This document shows, in pieces, positions 48,019 to 55,211 of a DNA stretch of 64,000 nucleotides (positions within the stretch are counted from its first letter, which is position 1; every line of letters begins with the position of its first letter). Under the pieces are notes generated by a model. It had not been told where the DNA came from, ran no database searches, and was given only the letters and a program-made list of their open reading frames with translations. The position numbers and the translations under genes are program-made. The stretch comes from Marinobacter koreensis. Its GTDB lineage: Bacteria; Pseudomonadota; Gammaproteobacteria; Pseudomonadales; Oleiphilaceae. Location: assembly GCF_023156285.1 (NCBI RefSeq), contig NZ_JAKZAJ010000002.1, positions 496,001 through 560,000 of the forward strand, in the 5' to 3' direction.

Positions 48019-49215
48019 ATGGCCCCCTCCAAACAACACCCGTGGTTTCCGCTACTCATTTTCCTGGGCGCGGCCTTTACCTTCAGTGTCACGATGATCG
48101 GCACCACCATGCCGACCCCGCTCTACCCCATCTACCAGGCCAGATTCGGGTTTTCCGATCTGATGATCACCATCATCTTTGCAGCCTATGCCGGCGGTGT
48201 GATTACCGCCCTGGTGCTGACGGGACGCTGGTCGGATCAGGTGGGACGCCGGCCATTACTGTTTGCGGGGCTGGCTTGCTCCATCATCAGTGACCTGGTG
48301 TTCTGGCAGGCCAATGGCCTGGCGATGATCCTGACCGGCCGGGTGTTGTCCGGGCTGTCCGCCGGGATCTTTACTGGCACCGCCACGGTGGCCGTCCTTG
48401 AACTGGCCCCACCCCACTGGCGGGATAAGGCCACCTTCTTTGCTACCGCGGCGAACATGGGCGGGCTGGGCCTCGGGCCCATGCTTGCCGGTGCCCTCTC
48501 CGAGTTCCTGCCCCGGCCACTGCACCTGACCTTTCTGGTACACATCGCCATGGCCGTGCTGGCAGTGTGCTGCATCTGGGCGGCTCCGGAAACCGTCTCG
48601 AAACCCGCTCACCCCAAACTGTCCATCCAGCGCCTTAATGTGCCCCCGGAAGTCCTCGGCGTCTTCATTCCCGCCGCCATTGCCGGTTTTGCCGGCTTCG
48701 CCATGTGCGGATTTTTCACATCCATCGCCCCGGCGATGATGGGCAAGGTGCTGGGCTATGACAACCGGTTGCTGATCGGCGTCGTCGCCGGCAGCATCTT
48801 CATCGCCTCAACCCTGGGCCAGTTCCTGCAGGGCAAACTGCCGCTCAGGCTTCGCCTTCCACTGGGCTGCGTGTCTCTGATGCTCGGGGTGATTCCGATA
48901 GCACTGGGCATCTATACCCGGTCCCTCTCCCTGTTCATGGTCGGTGCTGTGATTGCCGGTATGGGCCAGGGCATTGCGTTCCGGGCAGGCATGGGTGCGA
49001 TCGCCCTGGCCAGCCCGGCTGGGGAGAAGGCCGCGGTGACGTCCACGTTCTTTGTCGTGGCCTATGTCGCTATCTCGGTACCGGTCATCGGCCTGGGTCT
49101 GATGGCCACCGTGACCAGCCTTACGACGACCGGGATCAGTTTCGCCACAGTGATGGGATCGCTGGCGGCGCTGGCATTGGTACTGCTGATTCGGCGGGAT
49201 CGGGCGGAGGCGTGA
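48019..49215 (+). CDS. MFS transporter
   Basis: A 398-residue permease with twelve predicted helices and the MFS motif GRWSDQVGRRPLL between helices 2 and 3. It is divergent from the second GFA gene. Its stop abuts that of the convergent gene at 49216. It is of drug-efflux type; substrate unknown. Confidence 0.9.
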   Translation: MAPSKQHPWFPLLIFLGAAFTFSVTMIGTTMPTPLYPIYQARFGFSDLMITIIFAAYAGGVITALVLTGRWSDQVGRRPLLFAGLACSIISDLVFWQANGLAMILTGRVLSGLSAGIFTGTATVAVLELAPPHWRDKATFFATAANMGGLGLGPMLAGALSEFLPRPLHLTFLVHIAMAVLAVCCIWAAPETVSKPAHPKLSIQRLNVPPEVLGVFIPAAIAGFAGFAMCGFFTSIAPAMMGKVLGYDNRLLIGVVAGSIFIASTLGQFLQGKLPLRLRLPLGCVSLMLGVIPIALGIYTRSLSLFMVGAVIAGMGQGIAFRAGMGAIALASPAGEKAAVTSTFFVVAYVAISVPVIGLGLMATVTSLTTTGISFATVMGSLAALALVLLIRRDRAEA

Positions 49216-49563
49216 TCAGGAATCGTCGGTGATCTCTTCAACTTCCGAATGCCCGGATGTTCGATCTCCGGTAAACCATTGCCAATTCTCTTTAAGCACG
49301 AGAGTACCGGCACTATCCCGGCCAGGAGTTGAGACGCACCTCCCGGCCATCAGTTCGCCATCGACATTTTCATGGTGATAAACAAACTCCAGGCTACCAT
49401 CGGCATGGACCTTTCCCTGGAGGTGCCCGCTGGCTACCTCGCCACCGCTATAGGTGGCCCACACCCGATCTTCACTTTGCCGATAATGAAACCTGGTTTG
49501 ACCTCCCACTTCGCCGTTCTCGGAGTTCGTCCTGCCTCGAAAAATGCGATTGTTGTAATTCAC
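49216..49563 (-). CDS. Small beta-rich hypothetical protein
   Basis: A 115-residue protein with a GTG start at 49563 and repeated short strands (TRFHYRQSEDRVWATYSGG, SLEFVYHHENVDG). Similar proteins carry the label n-acetylglutamate synthase in databases, which the sequence does not support. It begins 6 bases after the last recognisable attC end, so it marks either the outermost cassette or the first host gene beyond the array. Confidence 0.7.
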   Translation of the reverse strand: MNYNNRIFRGRTNSENGEVGGQTRFHYRQSEDRVWATYSGGEVASGHLQGKVHADGSLEFVYHHENVDGELMAGRCVSTPGRDSAGTLVLKENWQWFTGDRTSGHSEVEEITDDS

Positions 49564-49569
49564 GTAAAT

Positions 49570-49650
49570 TCCTAACGCTGAATGTTAATCGGCGCCTGCG
49601 AAGCACAGTGTAGTGGGCGTCCGATGGACGGCCGCCAGGCCGAAAGCTAC
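49570..49650 (-). other. Degenerate attC at the distal end
   Basis: The closing core (GTTAGGA on the minus strand, 49570-49576) and a stem like other attC stems (GGCGGCCGTCC / GGACGCC) can be seen, but no clear opening core. It is the last site of the array. Confidence 0.45.
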
Positions 49651-49922
49651 CACCCCCACCAGCTCCAAACCTTCGCTATACCTCGCCAGATACCTCCGAG
49701 GATGGATGGGAAGAGCTGCGGGAGCAGCAGAGCCAATGCCGCGAATACGATGATACATACGATGAGGTAACGACTACTGAGGAAACCATCCCAATAGACA
49801 GCCAACTCCAGGTTGGCACAGAGCCAGACAAACGCTGCGGTCGGGATGGAGAAGAACAGAGATGCAAAGAGGCTGATCAACCGTGATTCAATTGGCCCAC
49901 CTTGGCCGCGATTCCTTGCCAT
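49647..49922 (-). CDS. Small two-helix membrane protein, cassette gene
   Basis: A 91-residue protein with two hydrophobic helices (ISLFASLFFSIPTAAFVWLC and a segment near 58-78). AAGGAG lies before the ATG at 49922. It is oriented with the array. Function unknown; small membrane proteins are common among cassettes. Confidence 0.75.
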   Translation of the reverse strand: MARNRGQGGPIESRLISLFASLFFSIPTAAFVWLCANLELAVYWDGFLSSRYLIVCIIVFAALALLLPQLFPSILGGIWRGIAKVWSWWGW

Positions 49923-49960
49923 TGCTTATGACTACTCCTTGTTTATGGTGACATGCATGG

Positions 49961-50098
49961 TTAGCTGTTCCCAAGCATGTACGCACGAAGCTGCCGCTCC
50001 TCTCGCATAACATAAAGGACGACAACCCGCTGCTCATCCTCACGATAAAAGATTCGACACGGCGGACTATCGGTCGCTGTGCAGCTGATTGTTAAATC
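49961..50098 (-). pseudogene. RelE/ParE-like toxin remnant fused to half an attC
   Basis: The minus-strand frame reads the C-terminal end of a RelE/ParE-type toxin (PCRIFYREDEQRVVVLYV, then MREERQLRAYML) and stops at 49961. Its upstream part does not come from a toxin: it starts exactly as the attC at 55128-55211 does (ATTTAACAATCA, then CACAGCGAC). A deletion has therefore joined the opening half of an attC to the end of a toxin gene. Confidence 0.6.
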
Positions 50099-50151
50099 CT
50101 TTTATGTACGATATCCTGACCATGTTCAATATCCTGTACAGGAGCAGCCGT

Positions 50152-50403
50152 ATGGATGCCATTAGCTACACAGCCGCTAGAACCAATCTAGCAAAAACCA
50201 TGGAGCAGGTCTGTGAAGACCATTCCCCTGTGATCATCACCCGGAGCAAGTCGCAGTCAGTGGTAATGATCTCCCTGGAGGACTACGAGGCGCTGCAAGA
50301 AACTGCATACCTTCTGCGCGCACCAAAAAACGCACGGCGTTTGCTGGAATCCGTTGCCGAACTAGAGCAAGGGGGTGGTCAAGAAAAGGAACTTCTTGAA
50401 TGA
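50152..50403 (+). CDS. Phd/YefM-family antitoxin
   Basis: An 83-residue antitoxin beginning MDAISYTAARTNLAKTMEQV, with the YefM motif VVMISLEDYEALQETAYLL. It overlaps the toxin gene in ATGA. The start at 50152 has CAGGAG upstream. The operon reads against the array and presumably has its own promoter. The antitoxin binds its toxin and represses the operon. Confidence 0.92.
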   Translation: MDAISYTAARTNLAKTMEQVCEDHSPVIITRSKSQSVVMISLEDYEALQETAYLLRAPKNARRLLESVAELEQGGGQEKELLE

Positions 50404-50654
50404 AACTCATCTTCTCTGAGAACGCCTGGGAAGACTATCTGTACTGGCAGAAAACCGACAAAAAGATTCTTAACCGAATCAACAAGCTGATCAAGGAAAC
50501 CAAGCGAGAACCGTTCGAAGGTGTTGGCAAACCAGAGCCCCTCAAACACAGCCTCGCCGGATACTGGTCTCGCCGGATCAACGAAGAACACCGAATAGTT
50601 TACAAAGTCACGGATGACGCTTTGATTATCGCCCAGCTCCGGTATCACTACTGA
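50400..50654 (+). CDS. YoeB-family mRNA interferase toxin
   Basis: An 84-residue ribosome-dependent endoribonuclease of the RelE superfamily. Typical features are KLIFSENAWEDYLYWQ, NKLIKETKREPFEGVGKPE and the C-terminal HRIVYKV...IIAQLRYHY with the catalytic His and Tyr. It is coupled to its antitoxin. Its stop codon overlaps the attC at 50654. Confidence 0.92.
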   Translation: MKLIFSENAWEDYLYWQKTDKKILNRINKLIKETKREPFEGVGKPEPLKHSLAGYWSRRINEEHRIVYKVTDDALIIAQLRYHY

Positions 50655-50721
50655 TTTAACGCCTTGGCTGCGCGGCGTGCCGGAGCGATAGCACAGACGC
50701 GTCCGACAACAGCCGTTGGTC
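50654..50721 (-). other. attC site between the two toxin-antitoxin cassettes
   Basis: A site of 68 bases with the core ATTTAAC (50654-50660) and opposite core GTTGGTC (50715-50721), the latter one base off consensus. On the minus strand it has the same direction as the other sites (ending GGCGTTAAAT). Confidence 0.7.
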
Positions 50722-50729
50722 AAATGCTT

Positions 50730-50741
50730 GAATGCGCATTC
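50730..50741. promoter_or_regulatory. Palindrome upstream of ccdA
   Basis: The perfect 12-base palindrome GAATGCGCATTC lies 50 bases before the ccdA start, with a further TGCGCA copy beside it. Such sites are bound by CcdA/CcdB complexes in autoregulation; the role here is inference. Confidence 0.45.
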
Positions 50742-50791
50742 CAGTGCGCATAAACTGAAGTGGTGCATTAAACAGCCACTTGGAGGCTCCG

Positions 50792-51037
50792 ATGGCCGAA
50801 CTCTATAACGCAGCCGCACCCAAAAAAGCAGCTAACCTATCAATTAATAGCGATTTGCTGCGTAAGACCCGGGAACTGAAGATTAACTTGTCCGCTACCC
50901 TGGAGCGAGCCCTGAAAGAAGAGCTTGCCAAACGCGAGGCAGCCCAATGGGTCGAAGAAAATCGCGCTGCGATAAAAAGCTACAATGATTTCGTCGAACA
51001 ACACGGATGCTTCGGCGACGAATTCAGGGAGTTTTGA
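50792..51037 (+). CDS. ccdA: CcdA-family antitoxin
   Basis: An 81-residue protein with an N-terminal ribbon-helix-helix (KKAANLSINSDLLRKTRELKIN) and the C-terminal CcdB-binding segment (WVEENRAAIKSYNDFVEQHG). GGAGG precedes the ATG at 50792. It overlaps ccdB by one base (TGATG). The cassette is reversed relative to the array. Confidence 0.93.
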   Translation: MAELYNAAAPKKAANLSINSDLLRKTRELKINLSATLERALKEELAKREAAQWVEENRAAIKSYNDFVEQHGCFGDEFREF

Positions 51038-51354
51038 TGGCACAGTTCGATGTGTATCTCAACCCAAGCAAAACAAGCAAAACGCACTACCCGTACCTTG
51101 TCGATATTCAAAGCAGCCTGCTGAGCGAACTGGCAACTCGCATCGTCATTCCTTTGGGGAACCGGTCTGCCTTTGGTGGCGAAGCCATGCAAGGACTCAC
51201 GCCGGAAATCAGCTTTGCCGACCAGGAACTTCTACTGTTAACCCCGCAAATTTCCTCTGTCCCAGAAAAGCATCTCAAGAACCCGGTTGGCTCTCTATCG
51301 CATTTCAGAGATCAGATTGTTGGAGCTCTGGACCTGGCTATCACTGGCATATAA
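51037..51354 (+). CDS. ccdB: CcdB-family gyrase-poison toxin
   Basis: A 105-residue toxin with the family pattern FDVYLNPSKTSKTHYPYLVDIQS and the C-terminal HFRDQIVGALDLAITGI, where the gyrase-binding Trp-Gly-Ile of plasmid CcdB is replaced by Thr-Gly-Ile. Plasmid CcdB uses the tryptophan near its end against GyrA, so activity of this version should be tested. Its stop lies in the attC at 51349. Confidence 0.9.
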   Translation: MAQFDVYLNPSKTSKTHYPYLVDIQSSLLSELATRIVIPLGNRSAFGGEAMQGLTPEISFADQELLLLTPQISSVPEKHLKNPVGSLSHFRDQIVGALDLAITGI

Positions 51355-51406
51355 CGCTGAGCGAAGCGGCGGCCTTAGGCCGTCCGCCTTGCGTGCCTTG
51401 TTAACC
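51349..51406 (-). other. attC site after the SMI1/KNR4 cassette
   Basis: A short site of 58 bases from ATATAAC (51349-51355) to GTTAACC (51400-51406), with a central stem GGCGGCC / GGCCGTCCGCC. On the minus strand it runs GGTTAACAAGG to GCGTTATAT. Confidence 0.85.
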
Positions 51407-51417
51407 AAGTGCACCAT

Positions 51418-51438
51418 TCCTAGTGAACATTACTAGGA
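51418..51438. other. Hairpin in the tail of the SMI1/KNR4 cassette
   Basis: A 7-base perfect stem (TCCTAGT / ACTAGGA, loop of seven) in the 110-base gap between the gene stop and the attC. Outer bases GCAC / GTGC extend it. No T-run follows, so a terminator is uncertain. Confidence 0.4.
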
Positions 51439-51520
51439 GTGCCCCTTACCGCCCTGTCTATCGACTTCCGTTAGTTGCCTTTAGGCAAGCATTTCTCCAA
51501 ATTCGATGGGAGCTAAAGGT

Positions 51521-52051
51521 TCACATCCAAGTTCGTTCATTTTTCAAGTCTTGGTACTCATTTCGATTGTAATCGACCATGGACAAGTAAAATTCGTTAA
51601 AAGATGAGAATCGATCAATCTCAGCTCCCGCAAGCCAGATTATTTGACCAAAGAACTGGGAGTTTGGCTTGCAAAGGGCAAATACATCCGAATCGGCAGT
51701 ACTTGCGGCAATGGGGAGAAGACTGTTTCGAGCAAGGCCGGACTGACTAAGGACATCTTTCTGGATGCTATCGAGAACCTTCTCGGCTCGCCTAAACTCT
51801 GGACCGCCAGCCAACTCGGACGTACCGAAAAGGTTCACCGTCTGGTAGAACCCCTTCCAACCATTTGCCTTGGTCAAAAAGACAGCAAACTCCTTATCTA
51901 GCTCAAAACCCAAGCTAGCTTCCAAGGACTGCAAATCATCATTTGAAGCGGCAACTTCTGGAAAATGGTGAGGCCACAGACCTTGGTCGTCCAAGTCAGC
52001 AATTGCCTGTTTCACAGCAACCATGACGACAATTTCTTTTGCCCAATCCAT
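51521..52051 (-). CDS. SMI1/KNR4-family protein, cassette gene
   Basis: A 176-residue protein with the SMI1/KNR4 pattern (LQSLEASLGFELDKEFAVFL, NGWKGFYQTVNLFG, FSSFNEFYLSMV). Bacterial members are often immunity proteins to contact-dependent or polymorphic toxins. No matching toxin is nearby, so this is an orphan immunity-type cassette by inference. Array orientation. Confidence 0.82.
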   Translation of the reverse strand: MDWAKEIVVMVAVKQAIADLDDQGLWPHHFPEVAASNDDLQSLEASLGFELDKEFAVFLTKANGWKGFYQTVNLFGTSELAGGPEFRRAEKVLDSIQKDVLSQSGLARNSLLPIAASTADSDVFALCKPNSQFFGQIIWLAGAEIDRFSSFNEFYLSMVDYNRNEYQDLKNERTWM

Positions 52052-52176
52052 AAAACCTACCTAATTGACCTCCCTGCTTCCTCTGAGAACCATCAGTCTT
52101 CGAGCTTATAAAGTGGTTAACGCTTTTGTTTAGCGGCGCCCCGCCAGGGGCGTCCGGTGGAGGCCGTCCGCCGGAA

Positions 52177-52204
52177 TGGTACTCCCCCAAATAATTGGAC
52201 ACGC
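52177..52204 (+). repeat. Left terminal inverted repeat of the IS3 element
   Basis: Begins TG at 52177. It matches the right end at positions 1-2, 7-13, 16, 18, 20 and 22-28, including the shared blocks TCCCCCA and GACACGC. Confidence 0.85.
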
Positions 52205-52209
52205 TCCCA

Positions 52210-53001
52210 TCAGTTAGCGCTCTCGAACTCCAACGGAGTCCGGTAACCGAGGCTGCTGTGCAGCCGTTCGGTATTATAAAAGCGCTCAATATAGTGTTTT
52301 ATATGGTGTCTTAATTGGCGAAGCGTGACAAAGCTGGTTGCGTGCAGCAGTTCTCCTTTCAGACTTTTGAAGAAGGACTCCACCTCGGCATTGTCCGTGC
52401 AGTAGCCCGGTCGGCTCATGCTGTGAACGATCTGGTGACGGGCAAGCATGTCACGCATTTTAAGAGCCCTGAACTCAGTCCCCCGATCGGTATGTAGTAA
52501 CAGACCAGGCGGCGGTGAGCGGTCCGTCAGGGCTTGTTTAAGAGCGCCGCTGGATAGCTCGCCGTTCAGATTGGCCTCCAGCTTCCAGCCCACTATGCGA
52601 CGCGAGAACAGGTCAAGTACCACCGCCAGAAACACGTTCTTCCGACCCATTTTGATGTAGGTAACATCGCTGCTCCACTGCTGGTTCAGGGTAATTGGCT
52701 TCTCAGTGGCCAGACGGTAGTTTGGCCATGCCCGCAGGAGGGCCCGCCGGGTGAGCAAACGCCGATAGATTCGGTAGGTCCTGGCCTTCATACCCCATTC
52801 CCGCATCAAGCGGGCCACACGGTTTTCTCCCACTCGCACACCTTGGTTTTTCAGGGCTTGGTAAACCTTTGGGCTGCCATAGCGGCCTTCACTATCACGA
52901 AAGATCCTGCGTATCTTTAGCAGCAGATCGGCATTCTCCATCGCTCGTTTGCCAGGCTTTCGGTTGGCCCAGGCGTAGTACCCAGAGCGTGAAATGTTCA
53001 A
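52210..53001 (-). CDS. IS3 transposase OrfB (catalytic)
   Basis: A 263-residue catalytic part with the DDE residues in SSDVTYI, HTDRGTEF and DNAEVESFFKSLK. The in-frame region upstream of the ATG continues back through HRREHGVKALCRHLNISRSGYYAWAN into the -1 frame of orfA, so the active enzyme is the OrfAB fusion (about 53390 to 52210). No truncation is seen. Confidence 0.93.
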   Translation of the reverse strand: MNISRSGYYAWANRKPGKRAMENADLLLKIRRIFRDSEGRYGSPKVYQALKNQGVRVGENRVARLMREWGMKARTYRIYRRLLTRRALLRAWPNYRLATEKPITLNQQWSSDVTYIKMGRKNVFLAVVLDLFSRRIVGWKLEANLNGELSSGALKQALTDRSPPPGLLLHTDRGTEFRALKMRDMLARHQIVHSMSRPGYCTDNAEVESFFKSLKGELLHATSFVTLRQLRHHIKHYIERFYNTERLHSSLGYRTPLEFESAN

Positions 53002-53018
53002 GTGCCGGCACAGGGCTT

Positions 53019-53390
53019 TTACGCCGTGTTCTCGTCGGTGCTGCCAGACGAATCGGAACGCTTCCGTCGTTCCTCGGCCTGAAAACGTTGAAACTTTTTT
53101 AGGATGTCGTTTTCCTCCTGAAGCTCCGAAATACGGCGTTTCAGGCGAGCAATCTCATCCTGCTCCTGGATCTTCTTCTTGGCGTCAGCTGGCGCTTTCT
53201 TCACCCGTTTCATAGCGAACTTTCCTTCGCGATATTCCTTACGCCAGCGTGACAGCATGAAGGGGTGAATATCCAGCGCTTCGGCAACGCTTTTGACACT
53301 GCGGTGGGCCTGGTGACTCCACTCCACCGCTTTGACCTTGAACTCAGTGCTGTACTGCTGAGTTTTCTTCCCCGTGAGCATCTTCGGCAT
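53019..53390 (-). CDS. IS3 OrfA (DNA-binding, helix-turn-helix)
   Basis: A 123-residue protein with an N-terminal HTH (RSVKSVAEALDIHPFMLSRWRKEY) and a leucine-zipper-like C-terminal region. The motif A AAA AAG at 53094-53100 (in CTA AAA AAG) allows a -1 frameshift into orfB, as in IS3, IS150 and IS911. Confidence 0.92.
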   Translation of the reverse strand: MPKMLTGKKTQQYSTEFKVKAVEWSHQAHRSVKSVAEALDIHPFMLSRWRKEYREGKFAMKRVKKAPADAKKKIQEQDEIARLKRRISELQEENDILKKFQRFQAEERRKRSDSSGSTDENTA

Positions 53391-53419
53391 CGTAGTTCCC
53401 CTGTTTCGGAGTTATCGAT

Positions 53420-53447
53420 GCGTGTCTATTGAAGTGGGGGAAGTGCA
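53420..53447 (-). repeat. Right terminal inverted repeat of the IS3 element
   Basis: Ends CA at 53447. It is followed at once by GAA, the same three bases that precede the left end. Confidence 0.85.
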
Positions 53448-53467
53448 GAACGAACTTCATTGACTTG

Positions 53468-53884
53468 TTAATTGCCAATGGTCACCCCCGGATCCAGAAC
53501 CCAACAGCGGTCATTGTGCGTGTAACCAATCTGACCATAGTACGAGTTGGCTGCCGGTGCTGCGATGAGTATCAATTTGCAGAGCGGCCCCAGTTGCTCT
53601 TGGGTCAGTGACTGTAATCGCTTACCTATTCCTGATCTTTGGTAGCCCTTGTGAACGGCCAAATCGGACAGGTAGCACGCATAGTGAAAGTCCGTGACAC
53701 TGCGGGCGATTCCGACCAATAAATCCTCATCCCAAGCGCTTACGAGGAGATTGGAATTGGAAACCACCCCTTCCATACATTCTCGGTCGTGGATTGGCCG
53801 TCGCTCCCCGAGTGCAGAACTCTCCAACAACCCAATGAACTGGTCAGTGGTAATGGGGTCATTCACCTTGAAGCTAATGTCCAT
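53468..53884 (-). CDS. GNAT-family acetyltransferase, cassette gene
   Basis: A 138-residue protein with the acetyl-CoA-binding motif A (LAVHKGYQRSGIGKRL) and a C-terminal Asn-Tyr region (SYYGQIGYTHNDR). GGAGAGG lies before the ATG. Small GNAT cassettes are frequent in integrons, sometimes acting on antibiotics; the substrate here is unknown. Its stop codon is within the split attC. Confidence 0.9.
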   Translation of the reverse strand: MDISFKVNDPITTDQFIGLLESSALGERRPIHDRECMEGVVSNSNLLVSAWDEDLLVGIARSVTDFHYACYLSDLAVHKGYQRSGIGKRLQSLTQEQLGPLCKLILIAAPAANSYYGQIGYTHNDRCWVLDPGVTIGN

Positions 53885-53897
53885 ACCTCTCCTTGGT

Positions 53898-53969
53898 AAT
53901 TAACGCCGTGCTTTGCGGCAAATTTGGAGCGCAGCGGAAAATTTGTCCGGCAACAGCGCCTTGTTAGCT
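53898..53969 (-). other. attC site of the COG4705 cassette (copy A)
   Basis: A 72-base site from AATTAAC to GTTAGCT with a long imperfect stem. It is identical in its core and stem to the site at 56587-56658, which follows the second copy of the gene. Confidence 0.9.
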
Positions 53970-54766
53970 GTGATTTAATGCGCTTTGACTGCCGCTCTTT
54001 GAGGCAATACAACAATTAAAATTGCGATTAAAACCAGCAATACTCCCGTTGCTGTGTAACGACTAAGTTCGAGCCCCCCATTTGCTAATGGTTTATCTAG
54101 GAAATCTCCGACAACCGCGCCTAACGGACGTGTAAGAATGAAAGCTGACCAAAACAATATGGCTTTGGAAACTTTAGTGTAAAAATGCAGCAAAACAACG
54201 GATAGTAGCATTGCACTGAAAATAGCTGCTGCACCAACATAACCAAGTCCAGCGGTATCTGCAGTCCAATCACCCAAAGCAGTACCGAGAGTCTGAGAAA
54301 ACATAATAGTCAGCCAATAGTAAGACTCTGCTTTAGGCGTATGAACTGATGAAACATCAACACGACCAAGGTCGCGGTACCAAATTAGCAAAGAAGACAG
54401 CAGTAAAATAAACAACAATGTAGACCCACCAGCGTAGCCGATACCAATAGAACGCGTTGCGAAATCAGCAAGTGTTGTCCCTACTGTGGTAGAAGCAATG
54501 ATAGTTGCCCAATAAACAAATGGATGGAATGCTGGTGCCTTAATCTGAAAAATTACTGCACCTACAAACAAAACCATGAAGATGCCAGTGCTAACTAGGT
54601 AACCCAAGCTCATTGACATTGAAACTGCATCTCCGCCAGTTTCACCTAGTGTGGTAGCGAGAATTTTTATAACCCAGAAGCCGAGTGTAATTGCCGGAAC
54701 TTTTACAAGATGTTCTCGATGATCATTATTCACTTCTTTCTCCTTCGTTTGGATTACAGCTAACGC
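53900..54766. repeat. 867-bp duplicated cassette, copy A
   Basis: Matches 56589-57455 over its whole length of 867 bases without gaps. The one difference I find replaces Arg with Ser near the C-terminus of the encoded protein. The matching stretch ends exactly at the cassette boundaries (TTAACGCC and GCTAACGC). Confidence 0.93.
53975..54733 (-). CDS. COG4705-like membrane protein with fourfold repeat, copy A
   Basis: A 252-residue protein with a GTG start at 54733 and AAGGAG upstream. Eight helices come from four repeats of about 55 residues, each starting with a T/P-x-G-x-x-x-x-D element: TTLGETGGD, TTVGTTLAD, QTLGTALGD and RPLGAVVGD. The next residues in repeats 2 and 3 give GIGYAGG and GLGYVGA. 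The function of the family is not established. Pseudo-symmetric repeats with acidic residues in helices suggest a transporter, which is inference. Confidence 0.85.
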   Translation of the reverse strand: MNNDHREHLVKVPAITLGFWVIKILATTLGETGGDAVSMSMSLGYLVSTGIFMVLFVGAVIFQIKAPAFHPFVYWATIIASTTVGTTLADFATRSIGIGYAGGSTLLFILLLSSLLIWYRDLGRVDVSSVHTPKAESYYWLTIMFSQTLGTALGDWTADTAGLGYVGAAAIFSAMLLSVVLLHFYTKVSKAILFWSAFILTRPLGAVVGDFLDKPLANGGLELSRYTATGVLLVLIAILIVVLPQRAAVKAH

Positions 54767-54864
54767 CGCTATAAATTGCAGCTTTGGAGTGAAGCGTTTT
54801 GTGCTAGCTTTTCCAGCACAAAAAGCGTAACGAAAAAGCTGTCAATTTAATGGCCTTGTTAAAA
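54758..54864 (-). other. attC site of the ORF-less cassette
   Basis: A 107-base site, the longest in the array, from AGCTAAC to GTTAAAA. The long central stem pairs GCTTTTTCGTTACG with GCGTTTTG-like segments and TGTGCTGG with AGCTAGCACA. Confidence 0.85.
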
Positions 54865-55015
54865 AGCACCGGCATTGAACACTGACCGACGCACGACTGA
54901 TTGACCGCTCCACTGGTTGAATTTTAGCGTAAAAGCTGACGATATCACGGAGATCGAACGGGATAAACCGTGCTTTTACGATGCCGCCTAATACCGGCAC
55001 GAGGAACGAACGCAC
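54842..55015 (-). CDS. Possible small cassette ORF (57 residues)
   Basis: A GTG-initiated frame of 57 codons that begins VRSFLVPVLGGIVKARFIPF and runs to its stop inside the attC. There is no clear ribosome binding site and no match that I recognise. It is included because it is the only frame of any size in this cassette; it may not be translated. Confidence 0.3.
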   Translation of the reverse strand: MRSFLVPVLGGIVKARFIPFDLRDIVSFYAKIQPVERSISRASVSVQCRCFLTRPLN

Positions 55016-55127
55016 TAGGCCGGAGTTACGCTTCTAGCATTGAAGCTGGTTCCTCAAACGGACGGCACTTGCTAACCGTTTACCGCTGTTTTTATTGACG
55101 CACCGTACGACCAATTTACGACTTGCG
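54865..55127. other. Cassette body without a convincing gene
   Basis: About 260 bases with unusual secondary-structure potential. CGTAAAAGC (54928-54936) and GCTTTTACG (54972-54980) are perfect 9-base complements that enclose a further pair, ACGG / CCGT. A second hairpin (GCTTC / GAAGC) is at 55030-55046. It could encode a structured RNA, or it may be a decayed gene. Confidence 0.5.
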
Positions 55128-55211
55128 TTTTAACGCCAACAGCATGCGCGGTTACGGAATGGAGGCTTAGCCGCAATGGAGTAACCGTCGCTGTGTCCGT
55201 GATTGTTAAAT
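55128..55211 (-). other. attC site of the small-protein cassette
   Basis: An 84-base site from TTTTAAC to GTTAAAT. It overlaps the stop codon of the gene at 55206. Its opening sequence on the minus strand is shared with the half site at 50060-50097. Confidence 0.85.

Larger units (their letters stand above)
52177..53447 (-). mobile_element. IS3-family insertion sequence, apparently intact
   Basis: A 1,271-bp element with 28-bp terminal inverted repeats that begin TG and share 18 positions (52177-52204 and 53420-53447), flanked by the direct repeat GAA (52174-52176 and 53448-53450). It carries orfA and orfB with a slippery A6G. All features of an active IS3-family element are present. Confidence 0.93.
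52115..53473 (-). other. attC site split by an insertion sequence
   Basis: The outer parts are 52115-52176 (opening at GGTTAAC) and 53448-53473 (ending GTTAATT, overlapping the GNAT stop codon). Removing the element and one copy of GAA restores an attC of about 85 bases. The GNAT cassette probably cannot be excised by IntI while split. Confidence 0.8.

Noticed and set aside
49216-49563. Reading this gene as n-acetylglutamate synthase
   Set aside because: At 115 residues it is far too short for the enzyme and shows no acetyl-CoA-binding motif.
51644-51901. 85-codon frame antisense to the SMI1/KNR4 gene
   Set aside because: The sense frame shows the family pattern; this one has no ribosome binding site or family likeness.
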